Positions 17,394-26,196 of a stretch of 64,000 bases of DNA are shown piece by piece. The DNA is taken from contig CP064997.1 of the NCBI GenBank assembly GCA_016700055.1, positions 3,235,315 to 3,299,314 of the forward strand. The letters run 5' to 3'. The position numbers and the translations under genes are program-made. This DNA comes from Actinomycetota bacterium. GTDB lineage: Bacteria; Actinomycetota; Acidimicrobiia; Acidimicrobiales; Ilumatobacteraceae. Every line of letters starts with the position of its first letter. The stretch's first letter is position 1. The notes below the pieces were generated by a model, which saw only the letters and a list, made by a program, of their open reading frames with translations, did not search any database and had not been told where the DNA came from.

Positions 17394-20300
17394 CTAAGGA
17401 GCCGCCGGCGAGCCGGGCGGGTGAGTGCCGTCCGAGCGCGGCGGCACCGGCACGGCCACCTCGACCGCATAGTCGACGGTCGGGTCGTAAGGGCCCTCGT
17501 ACGGCCCGGGGGCACCACCACCGGGGCAACGCTGGTAGAGCCTGACGAGGTCACGCTCGTAAGAGCGCACCAGGCAGAACTGCTCCTCGACGACCACGTT
17601 CGCGTCGTCGGGGCCGAACACGATCGAGTCGTTGTCCTCGATCCAGCCGCTCCAGAACCGGGTGAGGATCAGCCAGTCCGCCGACGCGACGTCCTGCGTG
17701 AGCCGCGAACCGGGGGCGTTGGCCAGGCCGGGGTCCATCTCGATGAAGTACGTGGCCGGCTCCAGCTCCGGGAACAGGTAGTAGAAGAAGACGTCGCTGT
17801 ACGCGGTCTGGCGCAGATCGACCGGCCCGACGAGCAGGCGCTCGCCCGGTGTGGCCAGCTCGTCGAGGTCGGCGACGACCGCCTTCGTCGCCCGCCACGA
17901 GCGCTCGTCGCCGAGCAGCCAGCTGCGCTCGCCGCGGCGCACCTCCAACCCCGCGTCCACCAGCCCGAGGCTGGCGCGGGTGTGGGCCAGGTACGTGCGG
18001 TAGCTGTAGAAGGGGAACACGGCGAGGTACGTGGCGGCGACCACGGCGAAGGCCGTACCCACCCTCACCAGGCGGTGCCATGAGGGTCGCCGACGCGCGA
18101 TGACTTCGATCATCGCCGGCACGGCGAGCGGGAACGAAAGGCATCCGACCCAGGCGAAGTGCGCGGAGTCCGGACGTTGCAGCGCCTGGGGCAGCAGTCC
18201 GGTGGCGAGCAGCGCGGCCGCGACGAGCACCCGGGTGCGCCCGACGGCGTCGCCGCGGCGGTGGGCCCACACCGCCACCGCGAGCACCCCGGCGGTCACC
18301 GCGGGAAGGAGGAAGAACCACCAGAAGAGCTGCTGGCTGGCCGGTAGGTGGGGGAGTCCCCACCAGGGCGGGATGCGCTCGCCGATCACCTGCAGCGCAC
18401 CGTCGAGGTGGTCGAACGACGGTGGACGGGGCAGCTGGCGACCGGGGCGCAGGTTGAACACGGGGTCGAGGAGCATGCCCTCGACCGACGGGCCGATGCC
18501 CGCCCTGACCAGGTGCACGAGCATCGCCAACAGCCCCACGGCGGCGCCGAGCGCGACCGGTGCCCATGCTCGGCGCCGCCGCCAGAGCAGGTAGCCGAGG
18601 GCGACGACGAGAGCCACCGCGAGGTCGGGGCGGTAGGTGAGCGCGAGCCCGGCCAGCACCCCGGCGCCGAGCCACCAGCGCCTGGACACGGCGGGGTCGT
18701 CGGGTTCGCGCGCTACCGCACGGAGCGCGCAGATGGTGCTCCACAGGGCGAGCGCCACCGCTCCGTTCCAGGCGAGAGCCGACAGCCCGATCGGGGTGAG
18801 CACGAGCAGGGCGGAAAGGGCCGCGGCGGCGAAGGCCGCGCCTCTGCCCCAGGCGCGCACGATGGTGTAGACGCCGAGGATGATCGCCAGGTGCTGCACC
18901 AGCCCGTAGGTGCGCTCCACCTCCAGACGCACGCCGAACACCTGGTAGACGCCGGCGAGCACGTCGAGCGACCCGGGTCCGTAGAGGTGCAAGAAGTCGA
19001 CGTTTGGGACGTCGCCGCGCAGCACCCGCTCGGGGAAGGTGAGCATGAAGCCCTCCTCCATCGTCGAGCCCGGCTGGCGGTACAGCCCGCGCAGAGGAAG
19101 GGCCACCACGACGGCGAGGGCGCCGAGGGCGGCCGCGGATCGTCGCCGGCCGCGCGAGGTCGAGCCGCGGGCGCCGCGCACGAACGCGTCTTCGCCGCCG
19201 ACCGGAACGACGCCCTGCCGGGGGGAGAGGCGCCGGGCGACGGCGGCTCCGAGGGGCACCAGCGCGACCGCGGCGAGGATGCACAGCACCGGTTCGGCAG
19301 GGGCCCGAAAGCGCGTCGTGCCGTACGCGTACGCGGCGGTGATGGTGACACCGACGATCTGTGCCCCGAGGGGCCACAGCGCGACCCGTCTTCGGCGAAG
19401 CATCACCGCTCCGGCGATCGCCGCGGTGGCGAGGCCGTAGTACATCGCCAGGCCCCAACCGGCGGCGGTGGTGTTGCGGCCCTCGATCGCCGCGAACTCG
19501 ACGTTCTGGAACGGTCGGAACAGCTCCCATTGGCGCCCGAGGCGCGCGGCGACCACCTTCGGCAGCTCGGTGGCGTGCGCCCGCGCGTAGTCGAAGCCCA
19601 CCTCGCGCCAGGCGAGCGCTCGCTCCGCCTCGTCGCCGGGCGGATCGCCTTCCACCCGGCGGATCCGCTCCTGGCACTCGAACAGCCAGAAGCCGAGGAA
19701 CTTGCCGCTGTAGGTGTCGTCGCAGTTCGAGTAGACGTGGAGTTCGTTGCCGTTCGTCGACAGCGGCACCAGCACCTCGAAGCGGGGGATGTTGTACACG
19801 AGCCACGGCCCCGCCATCGCCACCGTCCCGACCACGGCGAGCACGGCGTGGCGCAGACGAGTGCGCAGATCGATGCCGCGGTCGAGCATCAGCCAGGGGA
19901 TGGCGAGCAGCACGACGAGGAACAAGCCCTCGCCGCGCACCAGCGCGGCGGCCCCGATGGACAGCCCGAGGGCGAGCGCCGTCGCCGAGCGATGCGTGTC
20001 CCGCCAGCGGTAGGCGAGAAGGATGCCGGTCGTGGTGAGCAGCGCGAACAGGCCCTCCGGGAACAGCACCCCGTCGATGATCCACAGGTTCGGGTAGGCA
20101 GCAGCGAGCACGGCCGCGACGACGCCGACCCGCGGCCCGCCCACGCGTCGCCCGACCAGCGCGACGACGACCACGAGCAACGACCCCGCGAGGATCGACG
20201 CCAGCTTGTGGTCTACGTACGAGGTGCCGCCGAGCCGTGACGTGATCGACAGGTAGAGCGGGTACCCAGGCCCGTGGAGCGCGCTCGGGATGGTGCGCCC

Positions 20301-21611
20301 GTAAGCGATCCAGTTCAGGGGCTCGGGCCATCCCCGACCCTGCGCGAACAGGTTCGCGGCAGAGTGGTAGAAGAGCGGATCCCCGCCGTCGGTGCGCTCG
20401 GGGGCGATCGTCAGCCAGGCGATCACCCGCCAGGTGAAGCCCGCACCGGCCACACCGGCCACGGCAGCCGCGAAGCTTGCCGGCCGCCACGGCGCGACTC
20501 GACCGTGGAGCAAGCGGTCGACCGAACGGTCGATGGCCCACGCGCCGAACGCGGCGATGGAGGCCGCGAGGAGCAGCGACCACAGCACCAGGGTCAGCGT
20601 CGGCCCGACGAGGAACGGCACCCCGTCGAGCTCGACGACCCGCTCGCGGTGCTGGCGCGCCAGCAGATGCAGCGACGATTCGCCGAAGAGCACCAACCCG
20701 GGGGCGAGCACGGCCAGCCAACGGCTGGGTGCCGACGGCCGGGAGTTCGTAGCTGTCGCCACGGCCGCCACCAAGGCCGCGGCGAGCACCAGGTCGCCGG
20801 CGTGGTCGAGGAGCATCGCGCCCCTACCGATCCCCGTCACCCCGCCGGGCACGAGCACCAGCATCAGGGCGAACGTGGCCGCGGCCGCGGCCACCGCGAG
20901 GCGCTGGTGGCGCCGCTCGAGCAGTCCCGCCTGGGCAAGCGCGGCCAGCGCCGCGCCGACGGCCAGTGCGTCGAGATGCCCGGGCACCAGGCTGCGCATC
21001 CCGAAAGCCGCGGTGCGGTCCGTGACGACGGCAAGGAGCTGCCAGCCGAGCCCGCAGGCGAAGAGCAGCCCCGCACCGACCAGCTCACGCGCCAGCGCGG
21101 TGCGCAGCGGGAGCCGGCGCACGACCCTCGTCCAGAGAGGCCACAGCACGACCGCGACGAGCACGATCGACACGACCCAGCCGATCGACAACCCGGGGAG
21201 CGGACCGGTGGAGCCGGGATGGCGCCCGAAGAGCGCGCTGACGAGCAGGCGACGCGGCCCGAGCGCGACGGGCGACACGACGACGGCGAAGGCGACCGCG
21301 AGCCACCACCACGGGGCGGCGCGCCCGAGGAAGCGCACCACCGGCCGCACGCTTGGCGGGGCGGGCGCACCGCTCAGGTGAGCCTGCGCCGGGCGCCTGT
21401 TCAGCAGGTATCCCGCGACGGCGAGGATGACGACCGCCCCGGCGTCGAGCCGGCCGAGCAGCCGCCCCCCGGCGCCGTCGTCGACACCGCTCGACAAAAC
21501 GCCCGCGTAGTGCACCACGAGCAGCACCGCGCAGGCTGCGACGAGAGCGATCAGGCGCACGGCGACGGCGTTTGAGCGCGCCGTTGTTGCGGGCGCGGCG
21601 CTCGGGGTCAC
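17394..21611 (-). CDS. Giant membrane protein: acyltransferase-3-like domain fused to two GT-C modules
   Basis: A 1405-residue multipass protein in one frame. Residues 1-370 form an acyltransferase-3-like bundle (RLIALVAACAVLLVVHYAG; LLGRLDAGAVVILAVAGYLL), with the usual N-terminal Arg-to-His spacing altered. Residues 371-800 look like a GT-C (PMT/ArnT type) glycosyltransferase: loop GGDPLFYHSAANLFAQG with Asp residues, HGPGYPLYLSITSRL, LFPEGLFALLTTTG. Residues 830-1405 look like a second GT-C module opening with TMEEGFMLTFPERVLRG and ending in a soluble domain. GT-C enzymes use polyprenyl-phosphate sugars on the outer membrane face, so DPA or polyprenyl-phosphate mannose could be donors. I know no characterised protein with this layout; function is inferred. 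Confidence 0.72.
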   Translation of the reverse strand: MTPSAAPATTARSNAVAVRLIALVAACAVLLVVHYAGVLSSGVDDGAGGRLLGRLDAGAVVILAVAGYLLNRRPAQAHLSGAPAPPSVRPVVRFLGRAAPWWWLAVAFAVVVSPVALGPRRLLVSALFGRHPGSTGPLPGLSIGWVVSIVLVAVVLWPLWTRVVRRLPLRTALARELVGAGLLFACGLGWQLLAVVTDRTAAFGMRSLVPGHLDALAVGAALAALAQAGLLERRHQRLAVAAAAATFALMLVLVPGGVTGIGRGAMLLDHAGDLVLAAALVAAVATATNSRPSAPSRWLAVLAPGLVLFGESSLHLLARQHRERVVELDGVPFLVGPTLTLVLWSLLLAASIAAFGAWAIDRSVDRLLHGRVAPWRPASFAAAVAGVAGAGFTWRVIAWLTIAPERTDGGDPLFYHSAANLFAQGRGWPEPLNWIAYGRTIPSALHGPGYPLYLSITSRLGGTSYVDHKLASILAGSLLVVVVALVGRRVGGPRVGVVAAVLAAAYPNLWIIDGVLFPEGLFALLTTTGILLAYRWRDTHRSATALALGLSIGAAALVRGEGLFLVVLLAIPWLMLDRGIDLRTRLRHAVLAVVGTVAMAGPWLVYNIPRFEVLVPLSTNGNELHVYSNCDDTYSGKFLGFWLFECQERIRRVEGDPPGDEAERALAWREVGFDYARAHATELPKVVAARLGRQWELFRPFQNVEFAAIEGRNTTAAGWGLAMYYGLATAAIAGAVMLRRRRVALWPLGAQIVGVTITAAYAYGTTRFRAPAEPVLCILAAVALVPLGAAVARRLSPRQGVVPVGGEDAFVRGARGSTSRGRRRSAAALGALAVVVALPLRGLYRQPGSTMEEGFMLTFPERVLRGDVPNVDFLHLYGPGSLDVLAGVYQVFGVRLEVERTYGLVQHLAIILGVYTIVRAWGRGAAFAAAALSALLVLTPIGLSALAWNGAVALALWSTICALRAVAREPDDPAVSRRWWLGAGVLAGLALTYRPDLAVALVVALGYLLWRRRRAWAPVALGAAVGLLAMLVHLVRAGIGPSVEGMLLDPVFNLRPGRQLPRPPSFDHLDGALQVIGERIPPWWGLPHLPASQQLFWWFFLLPAVTAGVLAVAVWAHRRGDAVGRTRVLVAAALLATGLLPQALQRPDSAHFAWVGCLSFPLAVPAMIEVIARRRPSWHRLVRVGTAFAVVAATYLAVFPFYSYRTYLAHTRASLGLVDAGLEVRRGERSWLLGDERSWRATKAVVADLDELATPGERLLVGPVDLRQTAYSDVFFYYLFPELEPATYFIEMDPGLANAPGSRLTQDVASADWLILTRFWSGWIEDNDSIVFGPDDANVVVEEQFCLVRSYERDLVRLYQRCPGGGAPGPYEGPYDPTVDYAVEVAVPVPPRSDGTHPPGSPAAP

Positions 21612-21620
21612 GAACGGCGA

Positions 21621-21626
21621 AGGTTA
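21621..21626 (-). promoter_or_regulatory. Putative -10 element of the acyltransferase/GT-C fusion gene
   Basis: TAACCT on the minus strand lies 9 bases before the GTG at 21611, with no ribosome binding site between. Confidence 0.45.
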
Positions 21627-21704
21627 GTGGTCTCGCCTCCGCGCGGCGGGGCAGGACCCGGCCGGAGCGGTCTCGGCGGCGGACACGCCGGCCCAGGCCG
21701 TCGC

Positions 21705-21710
21705 TACAAT
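21705..21710 (+). promoter_or_regulatory. Putative -10 element of the SGNH-like gene
   Basis: TACAAT, a near-consensus -10, lies 9 bases before the ATG at 21720. Confidence 0.55.
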
Positions 21711-21719
21711 CCCTCCGCC

Positions 21720-22397
21720 ATGTCGGACCCCGCCAGCGCCAGCTCGTCCGACCGAACGGGGCGGATCGTCGCCTGGGTGATCGAGCATCGGCGTTCGCTC
21801 GCCGTCGCTGTCGTCGTGCTCGGGGTCGTCTTGTGGTGGTGGTGGCCGTCGCTCGCGCGCGATCCGGCCCGCACCGATGTCGTCGTCGTCGGCGACGGTC
21901 AGCTCGCCGAGGCCCGCGATCCGATCGAGCGCCGGCTCCGGCAGCGGGGGCTGTCCGTCGAGTCGGTCGACGGCGCGCCGTCGTGGTGCTCGGCCATCGA
22001 TGCTGCGCAGGCCGCGATCGAGCGCCTCGACCCCGAGGTGGTCGTGCTCTCCGTGCGCGGTGACGACCCCGACTGCCCGGAGATGGCCGCCGGGGGCGCT
22101 GCTTGGGAGGGCCTGGCCGGCCGCCTGTCGCCCGCGGCGCTGGTGCTCGTCGTGCAACCGGGGCCGCAGGGGTTGGGCCAGCCGGCAGCGGTGCAAGACG
22201 TCGTGCGCACCGGCACGGAGTGGATCGTCGCCGACCCGACGCCGTTGCTCGGCACCGAGGGCGCGCCTGAACTCTCGTGCCAATGGTGGGACGACTGCAC
22301 GCCGGCAGGAACGGTCACGGTGCGCGACGAGTCCGGAGCGCTCACTACGGCCGGAGGCGAGCGCGTCGCGCGCACCATCGCCGCGGTCGTTCCCTGA
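21720..22397 (+). CDS. Membrane-anchored degenerate SGNH-hydrolase-like protein
   Basis: A 225-residue protein with one membrane segment (residues about 26-42, rich in Val and Trp) and an outside-facing domain. The domain begins TDVVVVGDGQLAEARDPIE, where SGNH hydrolases have GDSQ, and ends DESGALTTAGGERVARTIA, where they have DxxH. The order of strand-rich segments (LDPEVVVLSVRG; EWIVADPTPLL) matches the SGNH domains fused to OafA-type acyltransferases, such as the one at 33222 in this window. Both catalytic Ser (Gly here) and His are absent, so it is probably not a hydrolase. It is divergent from the acyltransferase-like fusion gene 109 bases away and may be its partner. The fold is inferred by eye. 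Confidence 0.6.
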   Translation: MSDPASASSSDRTGRIVAWVIEHRRSLAVAVVVLGVVLWWWWPSLARDPARTDVVVVGDGQLAEARDPIERRLRQRGLSVESVDGAPSWCSAIDAAQAAIERLDPEVVVLSVRGDDPDCPEMAAGGAAWEGLAGRLSPAALVLVVQPGPQGLGQPAAVQDVVRTGTEWIVADPTPLLGTEGAPELSCQWWDDCTPAGTVTVRDESGALTTAGGERVARTIAAVVP

Positions 22398-22417
22398 CAC
22401 CCCGCGGTGCCTGGCGG

Positions 22418-22423
22418 TAGGCT
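22418..22423 (+). promoter_or_regulatory. Putative promoter of the first GT-C paralogue
   Basis: TAGGCT lies 9 bases before the ATG at 22433. A possible -35, CTGACA (22394-22399), sits 18 bases upstream and overlaps the stop codon of the preceding gene. Confidence 0.5.
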
Positions 22424-22432
22424 GCGCCCGCC

Positions 22433-24280
22433 ATGACCGAGGACGCCGCGCCCGGCGCGGGCGACGGCCCCGCACGCGAAGCCGCGCGGTTCTCGTTCCT
22501 GCGGCCCTCCAGCTGGCCGCCGTGGAGCTCGGCCGCCGTCCTGACCGCGATCGTCGTGCTCCCCGCTTGCGCCGCGTTCGTCAGCGTGCTCTCCGAGCAG
22601 TGGTACCCGACCGGCGACATGGCCCAGGCCGAGCTGCACGTCCGCGGCTTCTGGGCCCACCCCCCACTCGTCGGCGCAGCCGGGCGGATCGTCAGCGACG
22701 CGGGCGTGCAGGGCTCACACCCGGGGCCGTCACTGTGGCTGGCGATGTACCCCGTGTATGCGCTGTTCGGGCGAACGAGCACGGCGCTGATCGCGGCTGC
22801 GCTCTCGGTGCACACCGTCACGGTGCTGCTCACCTTGCGCCTCGCCCGTCACCTCGGCGGTGCGGCATTGATGCTCGGGGGCGCGGTCGCGTTCGCGCTC
22901 GTCAGCCGGTCGAGCGGACCGGCGTTCTTCCTCGAGCCCTGGAACCCGTGGTTCGCGGTGTTCCCGTTCGCGCTGTTCCTGCTCGCGATCTGGGCCACGC
23001 TCGACAGGTCGCCGTGGTGGCTCGTCGCCGCCACCGTCGCCGGCATCCACTGCGTCCACTGCCACGTCGGCTACCTCGTGCTGGTGCTCGGCCTCGGTGG
23101 CGCGGCAACGGCGTGGATCGTCGTCCGCGCTGCTCGGCAGCGCCACCTGGCGACGCTGGTCAAACCGCTCGGGTTTGGCCTGCTCGCCGCGGGGGTGATG
23201 TGGCTCGGCCCGGTCGTCGACCAGCTCACCCGCACACCGGGCAACATGTCGATCCTCTACCAGCACTTCGCGTCGCCCGACGAAGCGCTGATCGAGCGCT
23301 CAGTAGCGGCGAAGGTCTTCGGCTCCGAACTGAGCGTGCTCGGGCCGTGGCTCACCGGGCCGGCGCTCATCGAGCGCAACCTCGCCGGTGCGGCGGTGAC
23401 GCTCGCGCTGTGGGCTCTCGCCGTCGCGGTCGCGTGGAAGCGTCGCGACCGATCGGCGTTGCACCTCCACGCGGTGTTCGCCACCGCACTCGTCCTCGGC
23501 GCGCTGTCCATCGTGCGCATCTTCGGGTCGTACCTGGAGTACACGATCCGCTGGTTCTGGATCCTCACCTCCTTGCTCCTCGCCGGCTCGCTGTGGACGC
23601 TGTGGCGAGCCGCGTCCGCGACGACACGGGCCAAGCTGCGCGCGCCCGCGTTGCTCGCCCTGTCCGGTGTCCTCGTGCTCAACGCCGCGCTCGCGACGGT
23701 GCAGTTCACCGATCGGGTGGAGATGACGGGCATCGACGACTCGCGCATGGTCGCCGCACTGCACGACGACGTCGCCGACGGCCTGCAGCGCGGCGCTCGC
23801 TACTTGACCCGGTGGCACGACCCCGTCGCGCTCGGCGGCGTACCGTTCGGGCTCGTGCTGCAGCTCGAGCGCGACGGCTACCACGCAGGGGTCGACGAGG
23901 AGTTCGCGGCCGCGGCGCTGCCTCACCGGGTGATCGACGAAGGCGACGCGGACGGCCTGCTGTGGGTGGTGCTCGGGGCGCGGATCGTTGCCTTCCGCGC
24001 CGACGCCGCGTTCACCGAGATCGCCTTCGCCGATCTACGCACGCCTGAAGAACGGGCACGCTACGACGAACTCCATGCCGAGCTCACCCGGCGCCTGCCA
24101 GAGGTCGGCCGGCCCGACCTGGTGGCCGCTCTCGACGAGCAGTACGGGGGAGCCAAGCTCGTGTTCAGCGTGCCACCCCTGCCCGCCGACGTCGCCGCGG
24201 CGGTCGGCGAGTTCGTGGGGCTCCGGCTCCCGGCCGCCGTCTTCCTCGCTCCCGCCGGCACGCCGGCACCCCCCACCTGA
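22433..24280 (+). CDS. Multipass membrane protein, GT-C glycosyltransferase-like (paralogue 1)
   Basis: A 615-residue protein with about eleven membrane segments followed by a soluble C-terminal domain of about 190 residues. Just after the first membrane helix lies WYPTGDMAQAELHVRGF, an acidic loop of the kind that carries the catalytic Asp in GT-C enzymes, then HPGPSLWLAMYPVYALFG. The LEPWNPWFAVFPFALFLLAIW segment is shared with the next gene (TPWNPFVPVLVFLAFLVLL), so the two are tandem paralogues. The second gene starts one base after this one. No characterised family was recognised; an envelope glycan role follows from context only. Confidence 0.65.
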   Translation: MTEDAAPGAGDGPAREAARFSFLRPSSWPPWSSAAVLTAIVVLPACAAFVSVLSEQWYPTGDMAQAELHVRGFWAHPPLVGAAGRIVSDAGVQGSHPGPSLWLAMYPVYALFGRTSTALIAAALSVHTVTVLLTLRLARHLGGAALMLGGAVAFALVSRSSGPAFFLEPWNPWFAVFPFALFLLAIWATLDRSPWWLVAATVAGIHCVHCHVGYLVLVLGLGGAATAWIVVRAARQRHLATLVKPLGFGLLAAGVMWLGPVVDQLTRTPGNMSILYQHFASPDEALIERSVAAKVFGSELSVLGPWLTGPALIERNLAGAAVTLALWALAVAVAWKRRDRSALHLHAVFATALVLGALSIVRIFGSYLEYTIRWFWILTSLLLAGSLWTLWRAASATTRAKLRAPALLALSGVLVLNAALATVQFTDRVEMTGIDDSRMVAALHDDVADGLQRGARYLTRWHDPVALGGVPFGLVLQLERDGYHAGVDEEFAAAALPHRVIDEGDADGLLWVVLGARIVAFRADAAFTEIAFADLRTPEERARYDELHAELTRRLPEVGRPDLVAALDEQYGGAKLVFSVPPLPADVAAAVGEFVGLRLPAAVFLAPAGTPAPPT

Positions 24281-24281
24281 C

Positions 24282-26153
24282 GTGACCGCTTCGACGGCAG
24301 ATGTGACCGACCCGACGGGCGGTACGGCCCGGCGGGTCGTCGCCTGGTTGCGAGCGCGCCCGCACATCGTCGCGCTTGCCGTGATCGCCGTGCCGCTGCT
24401 CGTCGGTCTCGTCGCCGTGGCCGGCGACGACTGGCGCCCGACGGGCGACTTCGCCTACCACGCCCTCGCCGTGCGCGACGTCCCCGAAGACCTCCCGCTC
24501 CTCGGCGCCGCCGGCAGGTTCGGACCGATCGAGAACCAAAGGGCGCACCTCGGCCCGGCGATGACCTACGCGCTGTGGCCGGTGACGACGCTCTTCGGTG
24601 GCAGTGGAACGGCCTTGATGATCGCCACGAGCCTGCTGCACCTCGGCGCCGTCGTCGCCGCGGTGCTCGTCGCCCGGCGCGTGGGGGGCGTCTCGTACGC
24701 GCTCGCGGTGGCCACCGCGTCGGCGATCCTGCTGCGCGCGCTCGGCCCGCAGTTCTTCCTCACGCCGTGGAACCCGTTCGTCCCGGTGCTCGTGTTCCTG
24801 GCCTTCCTCGTGCTGCTCCACGCCGTCGTCAGCGGGCACCTGCGCGCGGCGCCGTTCGCGGTGGCCGCGGGCACGTTCTGTGCCCAGGCGCACGTCGGCT
24901 ACATGGTGCTCGTGCACGGCCTGCTCGCAGCAGCACTGGTGTACGTGCTGGTCGCCGCATGGCAGCGGTGGCCGGGGTTCAGCTGGCGGGGACTACTCCG
25001 CCCGCTCGGATGGGCCGGTGCCGTCGGGGTGCTGATGTGGTTGCCGCCGCTCTACGAGCAGGTGCGCCGCACCGGCAACCTCGGCTGGGTGATCGGGCGC
25101 CTCACCCACCCCTGCGACCCGAGGTGGTGGGCAGACGAATGCACCCAGCCGGTCGGCCTCTCACCCGCGGTTCGGGCGATGGCGACCGAGTTGAACCTCG
25201 GTGGGGCCTGGATCAGCGGGGCGACGCACGACCCGTCGTCGTCCACGCCGGGCATCGTCGGCACGCTCGTCGTGGCCGCGGCGGTGATCGTCGCCATCGC
25301 GGTGTGCATGCGGGGGCGTGACCGGCTGGCCGGCGCAGGTCTCGCCGTCGCCGGAGCGGCGGCGCTGCTCGGCACCGTCTCGGCGGCGCGCATCCTGGAC
25401 GACTTCTACGACTACTTGATCCGCTGGTCGTGGTCGATCGCGGCGTTCGGCGCGGCGGTCGTGGTGTGGGCACTGTGGCGCTCCGGCGCCGTCACCTCCG
25501 GCCGTGCCCGCGGCTGGCTCACCGCCGGAGCGCTCGGCGTGGTCCTCGCGGTCTCCGCCAGCGCCGCGGTCGACGCGACCCGGGTTCGCCCCCCGGAGGA
25601 GACCGACAGCCGGTCGGTGGCCGGTCTGGCGCAGCTCGCCGTCGCCCAGCTCGACCCCGCCGCGCGCTACTTGCTGCGCTGGCACGACCCCCTTGCCCTT
25701 GGTGCCACCGGCGCCGGGATGCTGTTCGAGCTGGAGCGTGCCGGGTTCACCGTCGGTACCGACGCGTGGACACGCTGGGCCGTGGGCGAGCACCGGGTGA
25801 TGTCCGAGAGCGACGCGACCGCGATGTTGTGGGTGGTGGTCGGCGAGCGCTCGATCGCCGAGTTCGCCGCGCGCTCCGACGCGGTCGAGGTGGCCAGGTT
25901 CGACCCACGTACTGCGCCAGAGCGTGAGCGCTCCGCGGAGCTGCACCGCGAGATCGTCGACGAACTGATCGCGCTCGGCCGGGAAGACCTGGCGGAGGCG
26001 ATCGACCACCAGTTCGGGGTGGCGATCCTGATCGACGCCGCCGACGAGCTGCCCGACGAGCTCGACGCGGCGGTGGTCGAGTACAAGGTGCTGCGCTCCG
26101 CGGTGGCCCTGTTCGTGGAGCCACCCGGCTCGCCAGGGTTCGCGCCTGCGTGA
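24282..26153 (+). CDS. Multipass membrane protein, GT-C glycosyltransferase-like (paralogue 2)
   Basis: A 623-residue paralogue of the preceding protein. The loop after the first membrane helix reads WRPTGDFAYHALAVRDVP, followed by LLGAAGRFG and AHLGPAMTYALWPVTTLFG, all alignable to paralogue 1. Eleven or so membrane segments end near residue 435; the rest is a soluble domain with LRWHDPLALGATGAGMLFELER, which aligns to TRWHDPVALGGVPFGLVLQLER in paralogue 1. The start GTG 24282 is one base after the previous stop; the frame runs open further upstream inside the previous gene. The unusual CDPRWWADEC loop between residues about 270 and 280 is absent from paralogue 1. Confidence 0.65.
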   Translation: MTASTADVTDPTGGTARRVVAWLRARPHIVALAVIAVPLLVGLVAVAGDDWRPTGDFAYHALAVRDVPEDLPLLGAAGRFGPIENQRAHLGPAMTYALWPVTTLFGGSGTALMIATSLLHLGAVVAAVLVARRVGGVSYALAVATASAILLRALGPQFFLTPWNPFVPVLVFLAFLVLLHAVVSGHLRAAPFAVAAGTFCAQAHVGYMVLVHGLLAAALVYVLVAAWQRWPGFSWRGLLRPLGWAGAVGVLMWLPPLYEQVRRTGNLGWVIGRLTHPCDPRWWADECTQPVGLSPAVRAMATELNLGGAWISGATHDPSSSTPGIVGTLVVAAAVIVAIAVCMRGRDRLAGAGLAVAGAAALLGTVSAARILDDFYDYLIRWSWSIAAFGAAVVVWALWRSGAVTSGRARGWLTAGALGVVLAVSASAAVDATRVRPPEETDSRSVAGLAQLAVAQLDPAARYLLRWHDPLALGATGAGMLFELERAGFTVGTDAWTRWAVGEHRVMSESDATAMLWVVVGERSIAEFAARSDAVEVARFDPRTAPERERSAELHREIVDELIALGREDLAEAIDHQFGVAILIDAADELPDELDAAVVEYKVLRSAVALFVEPPGSPGFAPA

Positions 26154-26181
26154 GCAGGTGCACCAACGGCGTTCCCTCGCC

Positions 26182-26187
26182 TAGCCT
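26182..26187 (+). promoter_or_regulatory. Putative -10 element of the polyprenol-phosphate mannose synthase gene
   Basis: TAGCCT lies 9 bases before the GTG at 26197, with no ribosome binding site. Confidence 0.5.
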
Positions 26188-26196
26188 CTCCGCCCT

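Noticed and set aside
18348..20240. 630-codon plus-strand frame opposite the fusion gene
   Set aside because: Antisense shadow: highly charged, His/Arg/Glu-rich product with no domain and no ribosome binding site or -10.
17551..20721. 1056-codon frame inside the acyltransferase/GT-C fusion gene, same strand, other frame
   Set aside because: The product is Arg/Pro/Ala-rich without membrane segments or motifs, while the overlapping 1405-codon frame has clear GT-C features.
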